64,000 nt of DNA. It comes from Utricularia gibba. Its lineage: Eukaryota; Streptophyta; Magnoliopsida; Lamiales; Lentibulariaceae. The stretch spans positions 1,488,001-1,552,000 of the forward strand of contig NEEC01000019.1 of assembly GCA_002189035.1 (NCBI GenBank). Reading direction: 5' to 3'. The translations under genes and the position numbers were made by a program. Positions 1 through 10,901 of this stretch are shown here, one piece after another (position 1 is the stretch's first letter; every line of letters starts with the position of its first letter). A model generated the notes under the pieces. The model did not search any database. It was given only the letters and a program-made list of their open reading frames with translations, and was not told where the DNA came from.

Positions 1-80
1 AATGCTGCTTCTTCGATATCAAGTTCTTTTACCGTTCCCATGTTGATGCCACCCTCTGCTATCAGCTATCAAAGAACCAG

Positions 81-746
81 AAGTTGGTGGACGCCACTCA
101 GAACCTGGGGTACGCTCGATTCCCCTGGTCATGGAACTGGTTCAGCGATCAGCTGCCTGTAGCAGATGCTTCACAGAGCCAAAAAGCAGCAGAAAGTGTT
201 GCATCAACTCCTCTACAGGCTTCCTCAGAGACAGAGTCGAGCACCCGCTTCCTTACAAGATTCTACAACCACAGGAATCTGTATTCCAAGAGTGGAGGGT
301 CTGTCACGCCGCAATCCACAAAGTCAGCAGCCCTTTTAAGGCCAACCAAAAGAAACCCGTTAGGAACCAGGAGGTTCTTCATATCAAGAGCAAGTCCTGT
401 TAGTTCAGCTGGTGACACTCAACCGAAAGATGATGACAGCCACTTGAGCTGCCCTCCGTTCTCCCGTCCTCATTACATGACGCCCACGATCTCAGCATTG
501 GCGAAAGCAAGAGGGGGTAGCAATCCGAAGGAGAGACTTCCCGGCACTGCGGACTCCGGGAGGCGGCGATTCTCGCTTCCCTTTACTCCGGACAGCAGAA
601 ACTTGAAATGGAAGAAAGGGGATTCCGGATCTCAGACAGGAAGTCAGTACCAGGAGTCTCCGAGCTCCAACAAAAGCTATGTTGCAAATTCGACGGTTTC
701 CATGCCGGCTTTTGTTGGCAGAAAGCCTTTTAACAGATTTGTATGA
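81..746 (+). CDS. IQD family protein, C-terminal exon (5' partial)
   Basis: Last exon of a gene that begins left of the window; a splice acceptor (ccag) lies just before base 81 and the frame ends in TGA at 744-746. The roughly 221 residues are Ser/Pro/Arg-rich and disordered. The recognisable part is a DUF4005-like motif, SRPHYMTPTISALAKAR (about residues 128-144), followed by a basic, RRRFSLPF-type stretch; this is the usual C-terminus of plant IQ67-domain proteins, which bind calmodulin and microtubules. The calmodulin-binding IQ motifs themselves would be in upstream exons outside the window. Family call is from the DUF4005-like motif only; the subfamily number cannot be given. Confidence 0.7.
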   Translation, partial: KLVDATQNLGYARFPWSWNWFSDQLPVADASQSQKAAESVASTPLQASSETESSTRFLTRFYNHRNLYSKSGGSVTPQSTKSAALLRPTKRNPLGTRRFFISRASPVSSAGDTQPKDDDSHLSCPPFSRPHYMTPTISALAKARGGSNPKERLPGTADSGRRRFSLPFTPDSRNLKWKKGDSGSQTGSQYQESPSSNKSYVANSTVSMPAFVGRKPFNRFV

Positions 747-967
747 ATCCTTTGTGCATGTCATGGCCATGTTTTCTCTGTTTTCTATTGAACGTGCATT
801 AAAAAAAAAAGGAGTTGACACTGAGAAAAAAAATACTTAATTTTAAAAAGAAAGACCTTAACCACATCCAAGTACCAAATTAAAATTCAATATTTCACGA
901 TCACTATAAATCGTATCGATTTTATATTTGAGGTAAATTTTATAATTGATAATTTGACACCAATATC
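747..967. other. 3' flank of IQD gene, AT-rich
   Basis: Presumed 3' UTR and intergenic sequence with A-rich runs near 800-850. No further gene seen. Its last 8 bases (960-967, ccaatatc) form the left target duplication proposed for the element that follows. Confidence 0.5.
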
Positions 968-1010
968 TAGAGGTGGACAGGGGACCGATTCAACAGGTTG
1001 CAGGTCAACA

Positions 1011-4000
1011 TGGAGCCGGGCTGGGCTGCTACCAGGAGTCGAGCTGGGCTGCCACGAGGAGTCGAGCTGGGCTGCTAAGAGGAGTCGGGCTGGGCTGCTA
1101 TGATGAGTCGGGTCGGGCTGCTACAAGGAGTCGGGCTGGGCAGCAACACTGAGCCCGGCGGGGCTGCCACGAGAAGTCCGGCTGGGCTACAACACGGAGC
1201 CGAGCTGGGCTGCCACGAGCAGTCCGGCTGGGCAGCCACAAGGAGTCGGGCTGCGCTGTCCCGAGGAGTCGGGCGGGGCTGCCACGAGAAGTCCGGCTGG
1301 GCTACAACACGGAGCTGAGCTTGGCTGCCACTACGAGTCAGGCTGGGCTGCCACGAGGAGCCGGGCTGCCACGAGGAGCCGGGCTGAGCTGTCACGAGGA
1401 GTCGGGATGGGTTGTCACGAGGATCCGGGCTGAGCTTCCACGAGGATTCGTGCTCCGTGTTGCAGCCCAGCCCGACTCATTGTGGCTGCTCAGCCCCACT
1501 CCTCGTGACAGCCTAGCCCCACTTCTCGTAGCAACCCAGCCCACTCCGTGTTATAGCCCAGCCCGGCACATCGTGACAGCCGACCCGACTCCTCATGGAA
1601 GCCCAGCCCGGCTCCGGGTTGCAGCCCAGCCCGACTCCCTGTGGCAGCCCAGCCCGGATCCGTGTTGCAGCCCAACCCGGCTCATTGTGGCTGAGCAGCC
1701 CCACTCGTCGTGACAGCTCAGCCCCACTCCTCGTAGCAGCCCAGCCTAGCTCCGTATTGTAGCCCGGCCCGGCTCATCGTGGTAGCCGACCCCGACTCCT
1801 CATGGCAGCCCATCCCAGCTCCTTGTTACAGCCCAGCCCGGTTCCGTGTTGCAGCCCAGCCCGACTCCTCGTTGCAGCCCAGACGGATCTGTGTTGCAGC
1901 CCAGCCGACTCCTCGTGGCAGCCCAGCCCCGCTCCGTGTTGCAGCCCAGCTCGACTGCTTATGGCTTCCAGCCCGACTCCTCGTGGCACCCCAGCCCGGC
2001 TCCGTGTTGCAGCGAAGCCCGACTCTGTGATGCACCAAAGCCCGGCTCCTTGTGTCTTCCAACCCGACTCCTCGTGGCAGCCCAGCCCGGCTCCGTGTTG
2101 TAGCCCAGCCCGGCTCCATGTTGTAGCCCATACCGACTCCTCGTGGCAGCCGACCCCAACTCCTCACGGCAGCCCAGCCCGACTCCTCGTGGCAGTCCAG
2201 CAAGCCTCCTTGTTGCAGCCCAGCCGGACTCCTCGTAACACCCCAGCCCGGCTCCGTGTTGCAGCCAACCCCGGCTCCATGATGCAGCAAAGCCCGGCTC
2301 CTTGTGGCTGCCAAGCAGATTCCTCGTGGCAGCCCAGCCCGGCTCCGTGTTGTAGCCCAGCCCGACTCCGTGTTGCAGACCAGCCCGAGTCCTCGTTGAC
2401 AGCCCAGCCCATCCCCATGTTGCACCCCAGCCCGACTCCTCGTGGCTGCCCAGCCCAGCTCCGTGTTGCAGCCCAGACCGACTCCTCGTCAAAGCCCATC
2501 CGGACTCCTACTAGCAGCCCAGCCCGACTCCTTGTGGCAGCCCAGCCCGACTCCTCGTGGCACCCCAACCCGGCTCCGTGTTGCAGAAAAGCCCAGCTCC
2601 ATGTGCGGCAAAGCCCGGCTCCTTGTGGCCTCTAACACGATTCCTCGTGGCAGCCCAACCCAACTCCATGTTGCAGCTCAGTCCAACTCCTCGTCGCAGC
2701 GCAGACCGACTCATAGTGGGAGTCCAGCCCGACTCCTCGTGGCAGCACAGCCCGACTCCACGAGGCAGCCCAGCCCGACTCCTCGTGAGCAGCTCAGCCC
2801 GAATCCTCGATGCAGCCCAGCCCGACTTCTTATGGCAGCCCAGTCCGACTCCTCGTGGCAGCCCATCCCGACTCCTCGTGGCAACCCAGCCCAACTCCTC
2901 GTTGGCAAACCAGCCCATATCTGCAGCCAGCCCGACTCCTCGTGGCTGCCCATCCCATCTCCGTGTTGCAGCCCAGCCCGACTCCTCGTCGCAGCTCAGC
3001 CCAGATCCGTGTTGCAGGCCCGCCCGACTCCTCGTCGCAGCCCATCCCGACTGCTATAGGCAGTCCAGCCCGACTCCTTGTGACAGCCCAGACCAACACC
3101 TAGTGGGAGTCCAGCCCGACTCTTCGTGGCAGCCAAGCCCGACTCCTCGAGGCAGCCCAGCTCGAATCCTCGTGGCAGCCCAGCCCGACTCCTCGTGGCA
3201 GTCCAGACCGACTCCTCGTGGGAAGCCAGCTCGACTCCGCGTGCCAACCCAGTTCGATTCCTCGAGGCAGTCAGTCCAGCTCCTAGTGGGAGTCCAGCCC
3301 GACTCCTCGTGGAGCCCAGTCCGACTCCTCGTGGCAGCACAGCCCGACTCCTCGTTGGCAGCTCAGCCCAGGTTTGCAGCTCAGCCCGACTCCTCGTGGC
3401 TGCCCAACCCATCTCCGTGTTGCAGCCCATCCCGACTCCTCGTGCCAGCTCAGCCCGAATCCTCGTGGCAGCCCAGCCCGACTCCTCGTGGCGGCGCAGC
3501 CCAACTCCTCGTTAGCAGCCCATCTTAGCTCCGCAGCACAGCCCGCTTCCTCGTGGCGGCGCAGCCCAACGCTTCGTTGGCAGCCCAGCCTAGCTCCGCA
3601 GCCCAGCCCGCTTCCTCGTGGCATCGGAGCCCATCTCCGTGTTGCAGCTCAGCTCGACTCCTAGTAGTAGTCCAGCCCGACTTTCTGTGGCAGCCCAGCC
3701 CGACTCCTAGTGGGTGTCCAGCCCGACTCTTTGTGACAGCCCAGCTCGAATCCTCGAGGCAGCCCAGCCGGACTCCGTTTTGTAGCCCACCGAGTTCTCG
3801 TGGCCGCACAGCCCAGCTCCGTGTTGCAGCAAAGCCCGACTCTTCGTCGCAGCCCATCCCGACTCGTATCGGTAGTCCAGCCCGATTCTTAGTGGGAGTC
3901 CAGCCCGACTCCTCGTAGCAGCCCCGCCCGACTCCTCCTGGCTTCCTAGCCAGCTCAGTGTTGCAGCTCAGCCCGACTTCTTGTGGCTTCCCACCCGACT

Positions 4001-5743
4001 CCTCGTGGCAGCCTAGCCCGACTCCTCGTGGCAGCCCAGCCTGACTCCTCGTGGCAGACTCGCCCGACTCCTCGTGGCAGCTCAGCCCGACTCCTCATGG
4101 CAGCCTAGCCCGACTCCTAGTGGGAGTCCAGCCCGACTACTCGTGGCAGCCTAACCCAACGCCTCGTGGCAGCCCAGCCCGACGCCTCGTGTCAGCCCAG
4201 CCGGACTTCTATTGACAGTACAGCCCGACTCCTTGTGGCAGCCCAGCTCGACTCCTCGTGTCAGCTCAGCCCGGCTCCGTGTTGCAGCTCAGCCCGAATC
4301 CTCTTGTCAGCCCTGCCCGAATCCTCGCGGCAGCCCAGCCCGACTCCTCGTGGCAGCACATCCCGACTCCTCGTGGCTGCCCAGCCCAGCTCCGTGTTGC
4401 AGCCCAGCCCGACTCCTCGTTGCAGCCCATCCCGACTCCTAGTGGCAGTCCATGCCAACTCCTCGTGGCAGCCCATCCTGACTCCTCGTGGCTGCCCAGC
4501 CGGACTTCTTGTGGCAGCCCAGATCGACTCCTCGTGGCAGCCTAGCCCGACTCCTAGTGGGAGTCCAGCCCGACTCCTCATGGCAGCCCAGCCCGACTCC
4601 TCGTGGCTTCCCAGCCAGCTGAGTGTTGCAGGTCAGCCCGACTTCTTGTGGCTTCCCACCCGACTCCTTGTGGCTTCCAGCCCGACTCCTCGTGGCAGCC
4701 CAGCCCGACTCTCCCAGCCCGAGGCCAGCCCAGCCCGACTTCTTGTGGCTTCCCACCCGACTCCCTTCCCTCCTCGTGGCAGCCCAGCCCGACTCCTCGT
4801 GGCTCCCAGCCAGCTCAGTGTTGCAGCTCAGCCCGACTTCTTGTGGCTTCCCACCCGACTCCTTGTGGCTTCCAGCCCGACTCCTCGTGGCAGCCCAGCC
4901 CGATCCTAGTGGCAGCCCAGCCCGACTCCTCGTGGCTTCCCAGCCAGCTCAGTGTTGCAGTCAGCCCGACTTCTTGTGGCTTCCCACCCGACTCCTTGTG
5001 GCTTCCAGCCCGACTCCTCGTGGCAGCCCAGCCCGACTCCTCGTGGCTTCCCAGCCAGCTCAGTGTTGCAGCTCAGCCCGACTTCTTGTGGCTTCCCACC
5101 CGACTCCTTGTGGCTTCCAGCCCGACTCCTCGTGGCAGCCCAGCCTGACTCCTCGTGGCAGCCCAGCCCGACTCCTAGTGGCAGCCCAGCCCGACTCCTC
5201 GTGGCTTCCCAGCCAGCTCAGTGTTGCAGTCAGCCCGACTTCTTGTGGCTTCCCACCCGACTCCTTGTGGCTTCCAGCCCGACTCCTCGTGGCAGCCCAG
5301 CCCGACTCCTAGTGGCAGCCCAGCCCAACTCCTCGTGGCTTCCCAGTCAGCTCAGTGTTGCAGCTCAGCCCGACTTCTTGTGGCTTCCCACCCGACTCCT
5401 TGTGGCTTCCCAGCCCGATTCCTCGTTGCAGCCCAGCCCGACTCCTCGTGACTGCCCAGCCCGACTCCTCGCGGCAGCTCATCCTGACTCCTCGTTGCAG
5501 ACCAGCCCAACTCCTTGTTGCAGCTCAGCCTGACTCTTCGTGGCAGCGCAGCCTGACTCCTGATGGAAGTCCAGCTTGAATCCTCATGGCAGCCCAGCCC
5601 GACTCCACGAGGCCCATCCGACTCCTTGCGGCTTCCCACTCGACTCCTCGTGGCAGCCTAGCCCGTCTCCGTGTTACAGCCCAGCTGGATCCGCGTTGCA
5701 GTCCAGCCCGACTTATTGTGGCTTGCCAGCCCGACTCCTCGTG
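1011..5743. repeat. GC-rich 23-bp minisatellite array
   Basis: Some 200 degenerate head-to-tail copies of a 23-bp unit, consensus on the plus strand close to GCAGCCCAGCCCGACTCCTC + GTG. Up to about 1448 the unit is in the opposite orientation (GAGTCGGGCTGGGCTGCCAC + GAG). Because 23 is not a multiple of 3, each strand yields the same 23-residue peptide cycle in all three frames, and the unit lacks stop codons, so long open frames exist on both strands. None has a conserved domain, splice context or codon bias, so no protein gene is called. Composition contrasts sharply with the AT-rich surroundings. Confidence 0.92.
4595..5440 (+). repeat. higher-order repeat (about 112 bp) inside the minisatellite
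   Basis: A block made of diverged units (CGTGGCTTCCCAGCCAGCTC, then a TTGTGGCTTCCCACC variant, then a TTGTGGCTTCCAGCC variant) recurs at about 4595, 4793, 4924, 5035, 5193 and 5328, with an earlier relative near 3928. Core spacing is about 112 bp; longer spacings (135, 158) equal 112 plus one or two 23-bp units. This indicates recent expansion by unequal exchange of multi-unit blocks at the 3' side of the array. Confidence 0.8.
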
Positions 5744-6083
5744 CGACGAGAAGTCAACATAAAAAATCGTTATGCCATAGATAAGGATCAACAAGTCATT
5801 TTACAATTTATATATACTAATACGAATTAAATTTAATTAAGAAGTTCTAGACCCAACTTAATTGTTCAAGTCATTTGATAAAAAAATGTTTTTTTATTAT
5901 AAAGTTATATTTTACGTTTAAACCATTTAATTTGTCATATTCACCCATATATATATATACTATGAGTATGCACGTGTTCCATACCCATTTTTTACGGTTA
6001 CATGTAACAGGTCTGACTTGTAACGGGTTAAGCCGACGAATATTCGAGTTGATTCGCATATGTGTCCACCTTTAATCAATATC

Positions 6084-6257
6084 AAAAATTGCAAAGCTTA
6101 TTCTTCTTTTTTCTTGTTATTTTTTATTAAATCGAAAAAAGGGTATAAAATGAAAATAAATTCATCTTTGTAAATAACATAGAATCAGGATATTTTTCCC
6201 CAAGCAGGCGATAATGACTTGGATTATAACATAAAGTGAAAATGGACAAATATTGGA
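6084..6257. other. intergenic, AT-rich
   Basis: Short AT-rich stretch between the repeat element and the 3' end of the DUF26 gene on the minus strand; presumably holds that gene's 3' UTR. Nothing else seen. Confidence 0.4.
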
Positions 6258-7367
6258 TCATCTTCTGCGCCAGATTCCGGTCCTCTTCTTCTGCTCCAAG
6301 GGAGAAAATGACCCCCTGTCTTCATTTACCCTCGCGCTCACGATCTGCAGTGACAAGACAAGAGCGTCAGCACCAGAAATGCTTTTTGTTTCTTTTATTT
6401 TACTGCGGAGGAGTTGATCATTACACATCCGGTCGGCGAGCTTGCTGTAAAAAGAAACGAAGACGATGAGGATCGCGATTCCGGCGATGAGGCCGATCAG
6501 GAGCGCGAGATCCCTCTGCACCTCCTCCTCCCCATGCGTGCCTTCAGCCCATGTATCAGTGAACAATGAAAGGGAATTGGGAGAGAATGAGGTGATTGTG
6601 TAGAATGTTATTACCGGTGTGGGAGGTGTAGGTACGGGGGAGTAACGCGCGTAGCACTTGGCGAGGAAGATGTCGCCCCAAGAGGAGGATGCGCAGTGGC
6701 TTCTGAGCAATTGGACGGCGTCGGAGATGCAATCTTGGCACTCACCCACACTCAGGTCTTGGACGCACTGCGCGGTTCCCACTATACGCCCCACCGCCGC
6801 CACCCGGAAATACTCGCCCCCGTTCATGAGCGACGACAGAACCGCGTCCTTCCTCGTCACCAGCTCCGAATCGTCCGCCGCCGCCCCGCACCTATCGACG
6901 ATCAAAGTCTTATCCGCCATCCCCACGAACGAGGCGTTATCGTACCTGATTAGCAGAATATTCATTTCTTTATGAGATTAATAAAGGGCTATCTACAGTA
7001 CTTGTAATCTTCTGTCATACCTGACAAAGCAGCCCTCCAACTGCAGGGCTCCACCGCAGGCACCGTCGCATTCGGTGCCGAGACGGGCCACCGCGGCGGA
7101 GACGCAGTCGTGGCAACCCGAGTTGCTGAGGTCGCCCCGGCACTGGAAAAGCCCGTACGCCGGAGGGAGGGAGATATTGAAGGTATTGTAGTAGGAGAAG
7201 GAGGCGGAGCTGACCAGGGCGCCGAGCAAGGATCGCACATCCGAACCGTCAGGATATTTCTGCGGCGAGCATCCCACGTAGATGAAGGTGTCGGGAACCG
7301 CAACCGACGGCGCGTGCCGAATCAACACGAATGTGACGAAGAAGTAAACCGCAGCCGGAGACCTCAT
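6258..7367 (-). CDS. plasmodesmata-located protein (two DUF26 domains, one TM)
   Basis: Exon 1 is 7367-7021 and exon 2 starts at 6945; the join restores EGCFVR|YDNASF, the usual DUF26 junction. The protein has an N-terminal signal peptide (hydrophobic VYFFVTFVLI), two gnk2/DUF26 domains each with C-X8-C-X2-C (CRGDLSNSGCHDC and CVQDLSVGECQDC), a short linker and one membrane helix (LALLIGLIAGIAILIVFV). That order is typical of PDLP/CRRSP proteins that sit in the plasma membrane at plasmodesmata and regulate callose and cell-to-cell transport. Start chosen at MRSPAAVYFF because it begins the signal peptide; the longer upstream frame would bury it. A second intron may start at 6614 (CCG then GTAATA) but acceptor and frame do not fit cleanly, and the tail after the membrane helix is longer than usual, so the 3' end is uncertain. 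Confidence 0.78.
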
Positions 7368-8837
7368 GCTGATGAAAATGAAACCGAAGCCCCTTCCTTC
7401 AACTGGAGACTCCGATTGCGTTATAATACCGTTGTGAACTTGAACCTTACTCAATTTAATTATCCAATAATCGTATAAAATACGTCATATTTTAATCATT
7501 TATGGCGTCATATTAACAATCAAACGAGTATGTTACGGTGATTATACCACATGCGCATGTCACATGTTCAAGATCACAAATTTTGGAGACTTTTCAATCA
7601 TATAATATATTCTAATTATCAATGAAATTTCAACATAATTTATGACTAGGGTGGGTGCGATGCCCCGGAGGCACTTTTCTAGGGCTCGTGGGGGTCTCCC
7701 TCAAACTGTTGGATTTATTATCTCTAGTGACATGATGCGATATGACTCTAGACGTGCCACATCCACTGTTCAAAAACACAACATATGATTGAGATCATTT
7801 ATAAAATTAGTCATTATTGATTTCTTTATTATACACTAAAATCATTTTTTTATATATATGATGATTATTTTTCTTACACACTAAAAAAAGATGATTAATT
7901 TTTTAATAAATCCACTTTTTTGAGGTATAAACTGTTCCCAATAGAAATTGAGTTAAATTCAATAGAATCATAATTGAATTGTGTTTACATTACGATCATT
8001 CATGAAATCGATTCACATTTTGAATCATTTTTTGATCACGTTTGAAAATTTAGAATAATTTTGTTATCAAACCAAAATATTCAATTTCACGGGGATACTA
8101 CAATTTTAGAAATATAATAACATTTTATAATATTAATAAATACTAGGATAACAAACTTAAAAATTGAGTCAAAATTTTGATGAAATTTAGAAATTTTATT
8201 TTAAAAAATATAAGTGGGGCCCATCTTTTAGGATCCTTGACACCAAGAGACCGCCTTTAGCTTTATTCTTCCTCATCCATGAGATTCTATTATTCTCCAA
8301 AATGGAAAAATTAAAATGGATTATAATAATTTAAAAGTATCCTGAAAAATGATAATAAAAAATAAAAAATAATGCCAAAAAGTATAAAAAGATTAAAGGG
8401 CATGGATGGTAAATATCACCCACTTTGCATATGCGAAAGTTGGATGGGGAACGCTGGTGTTGATATAAAGGAAAGGCATCTTCTTCCTTTGGGGTGGCGA
8501 GCTTTAGCGAGAGGGACAACCAGCACAAAGGTGAGGAAAATGGTTCCTTCATTAGTCCCTGTACAATGTGCATCAAAACACAACTGAAGTACTAAGGAAC
8601 GTTTCCGTTTTCGGTTTCAGTTCCGTTTTGTGACAAAATTATCCGTCTGGCTCGCCTTGCTTGCGGGTTTGTTACTTGATAAAGAAAGCATTGCTAGGGA
8701 ACTCGTAGAAGAATCAAGAGTTGTACATGAGCATTCTCGTGTCTGACCTAAATGTAATAGAAGTAGTAGTAGAAGTAGTAAGATCTTGAGAGGAGGACTC
8801 CATCTGCAGCTTATAGCACTCCTTGGTTGTATTGGTT
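7368..8837. other. intergenic, AT-rich
   Basis: Promoter side of the DUF26 gene and 3' UTR side of the UEV1 gene. Mostly AT-rich, with small patches such as ccccggaggc near 7661. No coding feature supported on either strand; open frames here (for example 8331-8587) are short and composition-driven. Confidence 0.5.
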
Positions 8838-10418
8838 CTACAGGATGCAGCATCGCAGGGTTATACCCTTCTGCTCCACCCCTCCACCGTCGCTTCCTGC
8901 AAAAATGAACAAGATGGTGATCTTCTAGCACTTCGCTGTAGCGACTGCATGGTGTGTGTGAGTACCTTCGGGAGGTTGGAGGAGCCTTCGGTTTTGTGGT
9001 GACAGCATCTCTTTCTTCAACTCTATGAGTATGGTCTCCATTGTGTACTCCCTTCTCCAGTGTGCCAGGATTGGGAACAGATATGGTTCTACCTGGAAGA
9101 TGGGAAGACAGAAGCCTGTTTCAAGTGATAATATGACACTTCGATTCGATCGGATCGAATCTAATGCAAGCACGCATCACTTACCATGCCGGTTTCCTGA
9201 TTGACACAACTCATGTTAATCCGAGATTGGAACATTACGGTAGGAGGCTTTTCTGGATAATCTTTGCCACAGAAAAGTTTTAGTTGGTATATGCGGCCCT
9301 CATGAACAGTCTGTTGAACAGGTTTAACGTTCAGGTAATGTTACCTCAACATGATTCCATGACACAAACATGAACATAGCAAGAATGGACATTAAACTAG
9401 AGATTCTAGCAGTGAGGAAAGCATAGTGCTATCACCAAGAAACATGGTAGATATAAACCAAGGGAAGACTAAAACAATGGTATTGGGCGAATGGTACTAA
9501 AAGCCTTGCTAGTGTTGCAGACTAGATGCATCCGGAAAACAAAACAAATCTGAAACTGAAACGCAAAGGGTAATAAACTCATGCGATATCAAAATGAAGC
9601 AATGGCAGGGATAACATAGTGTGGAAAACAGACAAGTCATGAACTCAAGCAGCATAGAATGATCAGGAACATGATGCAGTGTAAGCAATGGGTTTCATGA
9701 AGATGTCTGTGACTAGAAACGGAGAATGAGATGGCATACATTTGGTGGGCCGATGATAGTTCCAGTCCACGATTGCATATAAATATCATCAGCATCATCC
9801 ATCCCATAGCTCACCGTACCATCCCCTATTCCTTTCTCACCTCTTTCAAGCTCTTCCAATAGCCGGAAGTTCCTAGGGACTTCACCCAGCAAGTAACAAT
9901 TACCAATTCAAAGCAGAGTCATTACCAAGAGATTTCAAAAATTTCCCCATCCAAGCTTACGCCAATTCAAACAAGTGGAAACAAGAAACAGAAAGTTCAA
10001 GTTCATGATCAACTCCATTGAACGAAAGACTTTTCCAAACCACCCACCTTCCACGAAAAGTATTAAACAGCAGCAAAAAATTGGTGCTCGGAAATTGATT
10101 TGTGCTAAGGGAGTAGAAAAATGATCAAACATAACGAATCACAAAAATTTCTGCCAAATACACAAAATCACAAATTGGAGACACACAAAAAGACCCGTGA
10201 ATCATCAACACAGATGCCTTCCCCAAACGTATCAGTAATTCAACACAGACTCCTTCTCCAATTAAGGCATCTAGCAGAACCCAGAACAAGAAACGAAACA
10301 AGCTTCCCAATTAAGCAGTGAAATCAACCCGAAAACAAGAAAAAGCTACAAAACAAACAAACACTGCCAGCTCACCCAGAACCCTCGAATTCCCTTCCGC
10401 ATCCGCCTCCCGCTGCAT
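8838..10418 (-). CDS. UEV1: ubiquitin E2 variant UEV1/MMS2 with prenylation-type C-terminus
   Basis: Five exons read on the minus strand: 10418-10376, 9879-9740, 9310-9185, 9092-8966, 8896-8838, all with GT-AG borders and matching phases. The product is about 164 residues: a short N-terminus, [30 protein letters not shown], the [19 protein letters not shown] core and an ILIELKKEM helix. The catalytic cysteine of true E2s is absent, as in UEVs, which pair with UBC13 to build Lys63-linked ubiquitin chains in DNA-damage tolerance and signalling. The last exon ends in RCCIL, so the terminal four residues CCIL fit a CaaX box with X = Leu, predicting geranylgeranylation and membrane association, as known for Arabidopsis UEV1A/B. 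Expected length for the family is about 145-160. Confidence 0.93.
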
Positions 10419-10901
10419 TTCCAGGTGATCAACACGAAGGAAAAACCACTCAAAAAACTTTTCTCTAGTTGTAGTTATTGGAAAGAAAAGGGAGCTGCTG
10501 GACCCGATAGATCATTAACAATTTGACAAGGGTTGAACCACCTCTTATTTATAATTAACCCCCTCTTTTAAAATTTATATTTTTATTACTAAATTATTAT
10601 TTTAAATAGTTTTTAAAGCTCGAGGACAAAACTTGGTTCGGCCCGGCCCACTCCGAATTCTTCGGTCTGTGGCCCATATTCAATGGGCTCAAACTTCGGC
10701 CCATCATTAATTGTATTTTTTTTATGATTTTTAAAAAGATATTAATTCTAAATTCTACTTATTTTCCACGTCATATTTTACCCTCCAAAATAAAATAAAA
10801 AAAAGAAAAAAACGAAGAATGCCGAGTAAAAAGGATGATTGATACAACATTTGAGCATGTACAAAATGCAAAGGGAGTTTACAACAAAATGAGCGCACAA
10901 C
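10419..10901. other. intergenic between UEV1 promoter and NUP155 3' end
   Basis: Both neighbours are on the minus strand, so this holds the UEV1 promoter/5' UTR and the 3' region of NUP155. AT-rich; no gene seen. Confidence 0.5.

Larger units (their letters stand above)
968..6075. mobile_element. candidate non-autonomous hAT-like element carrying a minisatellite
   Basis: Left end starts TAGAGGTGGACA (968-979). The right end, read on the minus strand, starts TTAAAGGTGGACA (6075-6063), so about 11 of 12-13 terminal bases are inverted copies. Flanking 8-mers are ccaatatc (960-967) and tcaatatc (6076-6083), 7 of 8 matching. An 8-bp duplication and a YARNG-type terminus are hAT superfamily traits. 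Subterminal parts share short GATTCAAC/GAATCAAC-like words. No transposase is present; the interior is the 23-bp array plus about 330 bp of AT-rich DNA. The boundaries are seen; the superfamily assignment is inference. Confidence 0.45.

Noticed and set aside
1075-5639. Dozens of long open frames on both strands of the minisatellite
   Set aside because: They follow from a stop-free 23-bp repeat; overlapping frames in several phases, no domains, no introns, no start context.
1011-5743. CRISPR-like array
   Set aside because: Units are contiguous with no unique spacers and the DNA is plant nuclear.
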